A program made the translations under genes and the position numbers. A stretch of DNA of 64,000 bases from Aureibaculum flavum (lineage in GTDB: Bacteria; Bacteroidota; Bacteroidia; Flavobacteriales; Flavobacteriaceae): NCBI RefSeq assembly GCF_016406085.1, contig NZ_JAEHFJ010000008.1:103057-167056 (forward strand), read 5' to 3'. Below, in pieces: positions 61,423 to 64,000 of the stretch (positions within the stretch are counted from its first letter, which is position 1; each line of letters begins with the position of its first letter). The notes under the pieces were generated by a model, which ran no database searches, was not told the origin of the DNA, and saw only the letters and a program-made list of their open reading frames with translations.

Positions 61423-62421
61423 TCAATTATCAGATTTATACATAAAAGGATTATAATTTGGAATGTAGCCTCTGTCTTTTTGTCTTTTATTAAACAAACT
61501 AACACCAAAGGTAAATTGATGATAACCTCCTTCTTGAAAAGTAATTGCTCCAATTTGATGAGTATAGGTGTATGAAACTATAAATTTATCAATCTCAAGC
61601 CCTAATATTGGTGTAACTTGACTTAATTCTTGAATACCGTTATTATCTAAACTTGCTCTGTAAGACAATGCAAAGAATCCTCTTTTGTTATGCCCAAATG
61701 TTTTATAAACTTTTGCATTAAGATCTACAATTTTCTCTTCAGTACCACTGACATATTGAAACATAATTGAAGGCTCAAGTTGAAAATGCGTTCCCCAACC
61801 AAAAAAGTAACCAGAGTTAAACAAATACCTTCTTGAATTAACTTTTCTATAATCTCCTATTTGAGCGTTCTGAACATTTAGTAATAAGTTTTTAATCGTG
61901 AAATATGCAAATCCATCCATAAAATGGTATGCCATACTAAAATCTGTATTAAAATAACTGTTAGATTCTATAATTTGAGAAATAACTGGATCTGGTTTTG
62001 TGAATTCACGTTGATCATTACTATTTTGAACATAAGAAGCCGATAAGGCCAAAGATAATTGATTTAAAGCTTCATCCCTACCAAAATTTAAATGATAAGC
62101 ATAAGTTCCTTGTACTCCTAATTGTGAATGGTATCCATTTTTATCATTAAAAACAATGGCTCCTAATGCCATTTTCTCTCCAAATCTATTGTTAAAACTA
62201 AGCGTCTGCAAAGATGGAGCATCTTCTACTCCAATCCATTGTTGACGGTGTGTAAGTCTTAATTTTCCATTATTTCCAATTCCTGCTGCACTAGGATGTA
62301 CCAAATAAATATTATCTGATAAATAATCAGAATAAATGGGTAAAGTTCCCTGTGCATTTATATTGAAATTCATCAATAAAAATACAGATGCAAAGAATAT
62401 TTCAATACTAAACCTTTTCAT
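61423..62421 (-). CDS. PorP/SprF-family type IX secretion membrane protein
   Basis: A 332-residue outer-membrane barrel-type protein with a signal peptide (about 1-23, ending INAQ). YLSDNIYLVHPSAAGIG, RLTHRQQWIGVEDAPSLQTLSFN and GAIVFNDKNGYHSQLGVQGTYAYHL are the PorP/SprF signature. These proteins pair with a large type B T9SS surface protein upstream, as here, with only two bases between the two genes. It probably anchors or exports that adhesin. Confidence 0.92.
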   Translation of the reverse strand: MKRFSIEIFFASVFLLMNFNINAQGTLPIYSDYLSDNIYLVHPSAAGIGNNGKLRLTHRQQWIGVEDAPSLQTLSFNNRFGEKMALGAIVFNDKNGYHSQLGVQGTYAYHLNFGRDEALNQLSLALSASYVQNSNDQREFTKPDPVISQIIESNSYFNTDFSMAYHFMDGFAYFTIKNLLLNVQNAQIGDYRKVNSRRYLFNSGYFFGWGTHFQLEPSIMFQYVSGTEEKIVDLNAKVYKTFGHNKRGFFALSYRASLDNNGIQELSQVTPILGLEIDKFIVSYTYTHQIGAITFQEGGYHQFTFGVSLFNKRQKDRGYIPNYNPFMYKSDN

Positions 62422-62423
62422 AA

Positions 62424-64000
62424 CTATCTTCTTATTAAGCTGAAATGTCCTTTTATTACACTACCATCATTATAAATAATCATATACCAATAGTCATCAG
62501 ATGGCATTTGTTTACCAAAATAATTACCATCCCATCCTAATGTATTTGATTTGAACTCTTTTAAAACTTTACCATAACGGTCAAAAACTCTTACTTGCTT
62601 TACCACTCCATTATCATCAGTAACCTGCCAATAATCATTAGACCCATCATTATTTGGCGTAAAGAATTTTGGTATCTCATCTACAGTTTGTGCCGAAGAA
62701 ATAATAGTTTCAAATTCAATAACTGCACACGATGTAGATTCGCCTACACTATTAATGGCAAAAACGGACACAAAATACGTTGTGTTTTCTGCTAAGGCAT
62801 TTATTGGTGTATAGGTTAACACATTTCCGAGTTTTGTATTTTCAAATTCAGTTCCACCAGAAGTTGTACCAATAGTTATTCTATAACTAGTAGCTCCATC
62901 AGCAGTATCCCAATTAAATGTTGGATTGATAGCTACTTCTGTAGCTGTATTAACAGGTGTTGTTACTACTGGACACGCTGGTGCCGTTGGCAGCGTCTCC
63001 GTTTCAAATTCAATAACGGCACACGAGGTAGATTCGCCAACACCATTAATCGCATACACAGATAAAAAATAGGTTGTGTTTTCTGCTAAGGCATTTGTTG
63101 GTGTATAGGTTAACACATTTCCGAGTGTTGTATTTTCAAACTCTGTTCCACCCGATGTTGTACCAATGGTTATTCTATAACTTGTAGCTCCATCGGTAGC
63201 ATTCCAATTAAATATTGGATTGATAGCTACGTCTGTAGCATTATTAACAGGAGCCGTAACCACTGGACACGCTGGTGCAGTTGGAAGCGTTTCTGTTTTA
63301 AATTCAATAACCGCACAAGAAGCAGAATTACCTAAACTATTAATGGCAAAAACGGACACAAAATACGTTGTGTTTTCTGCTAGAGCATTTGTTGGTGTAT
63401 AGGTTAACACATTACCTAGTGTTGTATTTTCAAACTCTGTTCCACCAGATGTTGTACCAATGGTTATTCTATAACTTGTAGCTCCATCGGCAGCATTCCA
63501 ATTAAATATTGGATTGATAGCTACGTCTGTAGCATTATTAACCGGAGCCGTAACCACTGGACACGCTGGTGCAGTTGGAAGCGTTTCTGTTTTAAATTCA
63601 ATAACCGCACAAGAAGCAGAATTACCTACACTATTAATGGCAAAAACGGACACAAAATACGTTGTGTTTTCTGCTAAGGCATTTGTTGGTGTATAGGTTA
63701 ACACATTACCTAGTGTTGTATTTTCAAATTCAGTTCCACCAGAAGTTGTACCAATAGTTATTCTATAACTAGTAGCTCTATCAGCAGCATTCCAATTAAA
63801 TGTTGGATTGATCGCAACGTCTGTAGCATTATTAACAGGTGTTGTTACCACTGGACACGCTGGCCCAGTTGGAAGCGTTTCCGATTCAAATTCAATAACT
63901 GCACACGATGTAGATTCGCCTACACCATTAATCGCATACACAGATAAAAAATAGGTTGTGTTTTCTGCTAAGGCATTTGTTGGTGTATAGGTTAACACAT
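62424..64000 (-). CDS. Repeat-rich T9SS type B surface protein, C-terminal part
   Basis: At least 524 residues, open at the window edge so the N terminus is missing. It consists of tandem Fn3-like repeats of 98 residues (CPVVTTPVNNATDVAINP, TSYRITIGTTSGGTEFEN, LAENTTYFVSVFAIN). A C-terminal type B sorting domain follows (VDEIPKFFTPNNDGSNDYWQV, RVFDRYGKVLKEF, GWDGNYFGKQMPSDDYWY). It is likely a large adhesin or gliding-type surface protein co-expressed with PorP/SprF. Adjacent repeats are nearly identical, so the true repeat number may be misassembled. Confidence 0.92.
   Translation of the reverse strand, partial: VLTYTPTNALAENTTYFLSVYAINGVGESTSCAVIEFESETLPTGPACPVVTTPVNNATDVAINPTFNWNAADRATSYRITIGTTSGGTEFENTTLGNVLTYTPTNALAENTTYFVSVFAINSVGNSASCAVIEFKTETLPTAPACPVVTAPVNNATDVAINPIFNWNAADGATSYRITIGTTSGGTEFENTTLGNVLTYTPTNALAENTTYFVSVFAINSLGNSASCAVIEFKTETLPTAPACPVVTAPVNNATDVAINPIFNWNATDGATSYRITIGTTSGGTEFENTTLGNVLTYTPTNALAENTTYFLSVYAINGVGESTSCAVIEFETETLPTAPACPVVTTPVNTATEVAINPTFNWDTADGATSYRITIGTTSGGTEFENTKLGNVLTYTPINALAENTTYFVSVFAINSVGESTSCAVIEFETIISSAQTVDEIPKFFTPNNDGSNDYWQVTDDNGVVKQVRVFDRYGKVLKEFKSNTLGWDGNYFGKQMPSDDYWYMIIYNDGSVIKGHFSLIRR
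62709..64000 (-). repeat. Tandem 294-base Fn3-like coding repeats
   Basis: Four CPVVT-led units plus part of a fifth are visible, with a period of 294 bases (98 codons). Some stretches of 100 bases or more between neighbouring units differ by only a few bases, a sign of recent duplication or gene conversion. The array continues past the window. Confidence 0.9.

Noticed and set aside
63220..63696. Two plus-strand ORFs in the repeat array as genes
   Set aside because: They are identical antisense shadows of the 294-base repeat on the minus strand.
1..64000. CRISPR arrays, rRNA or tRNA genes, riboswitches
   Set aside because: Reading both strands gave no spaced direct repeats of CRISPR type, no rRNA segments and no convincing tRNA or known riboswitch cores.

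Overview
The window comes from a low-GC member of the Bacteroidota, most likely a marine or sediment Flavobacteriaceae relative. The evidence is type IX secretion C-terminal domains (14310-15131 and 62424 onward), a PorP/SprF protein, TAnnTTTG -7 promoter elements and near-absent Shine-Dalgarno sequences. No rRNA, tRNA, CRISPR array, insertion sequence or phage module was recognised.

Region 1 (1-16.5 kb) is housekeeping and cell-envelope DNA. It holds the end of a leucine operon (leuC, leuD, a LeuA/CimA-type synthase), a CarboxypepD_reg-like protein, a DEAD-box helicase, a 3D-domain lipoprotein, an ECF sigma factor with a membrane partner, an amidase, an M14 carboxypeptidase, a DinB/YfiT protein, a cyclophilin-FKBP fusion, a tricorn-like protease, a T9SS cargo protein and aroC.

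Region 2 (16.5-59.4 kb) is a continuous stress/dormancy-type island. It carries a MacAB-like exporter, AhpD-like proteins, a UbiB-type kinase, an MgtC/DUF4010 protein, ferritin, Dps, dodecin, HdeD, three tandem coiled-coil lipoproteins, two oleate hydratases, a ferric-reductase-like flavocytochrome, TspO, four three-BON-domain proteins, two dehydrogenases, ExoIII, thioredoxin, DnaJ, a sigma-like factor, YtxH, an MscS channel and a patatin. Sixteen intergenic sites in this island match TGAyNNNNrTCA (best form TGACCTAGGTCA). At eleven promoters an exact TAnnTTTG element starts 35 bases after the first base of the site, and most of the others have a near match there. This is the geometry of class II activation by a CRP/FNR-family protein. 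None of the intergenic regions of region 1 that I read carries the site.

The island also encodes a strong candidate regulator, a receiver + cNMP-like + Crp-HTH hybrid (53849-54919). It overlaps a soluble multi-PAS histidine kinase (54916-57321). My main proposal is that this two-component system drives the island as a local regulon, in outline like the mycobacterial DosRST dormancy regulon but built from different parts.

Region 3 (59.6-64 kb) has a small operon of unknown and zinc-ribbon proteins, then a PorP/SprF gene and the C-terminal part of a large repeat-rich T9SS type B surface protein that runs off the window.

Two histories can be read in the DNA. BON genes were copied together with their promoter-operator and terminator. 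Two decayed fragments of the DUF2238 gene sit directly upstream of the two oleate hydratase genes, the trace of a tandem amplification.
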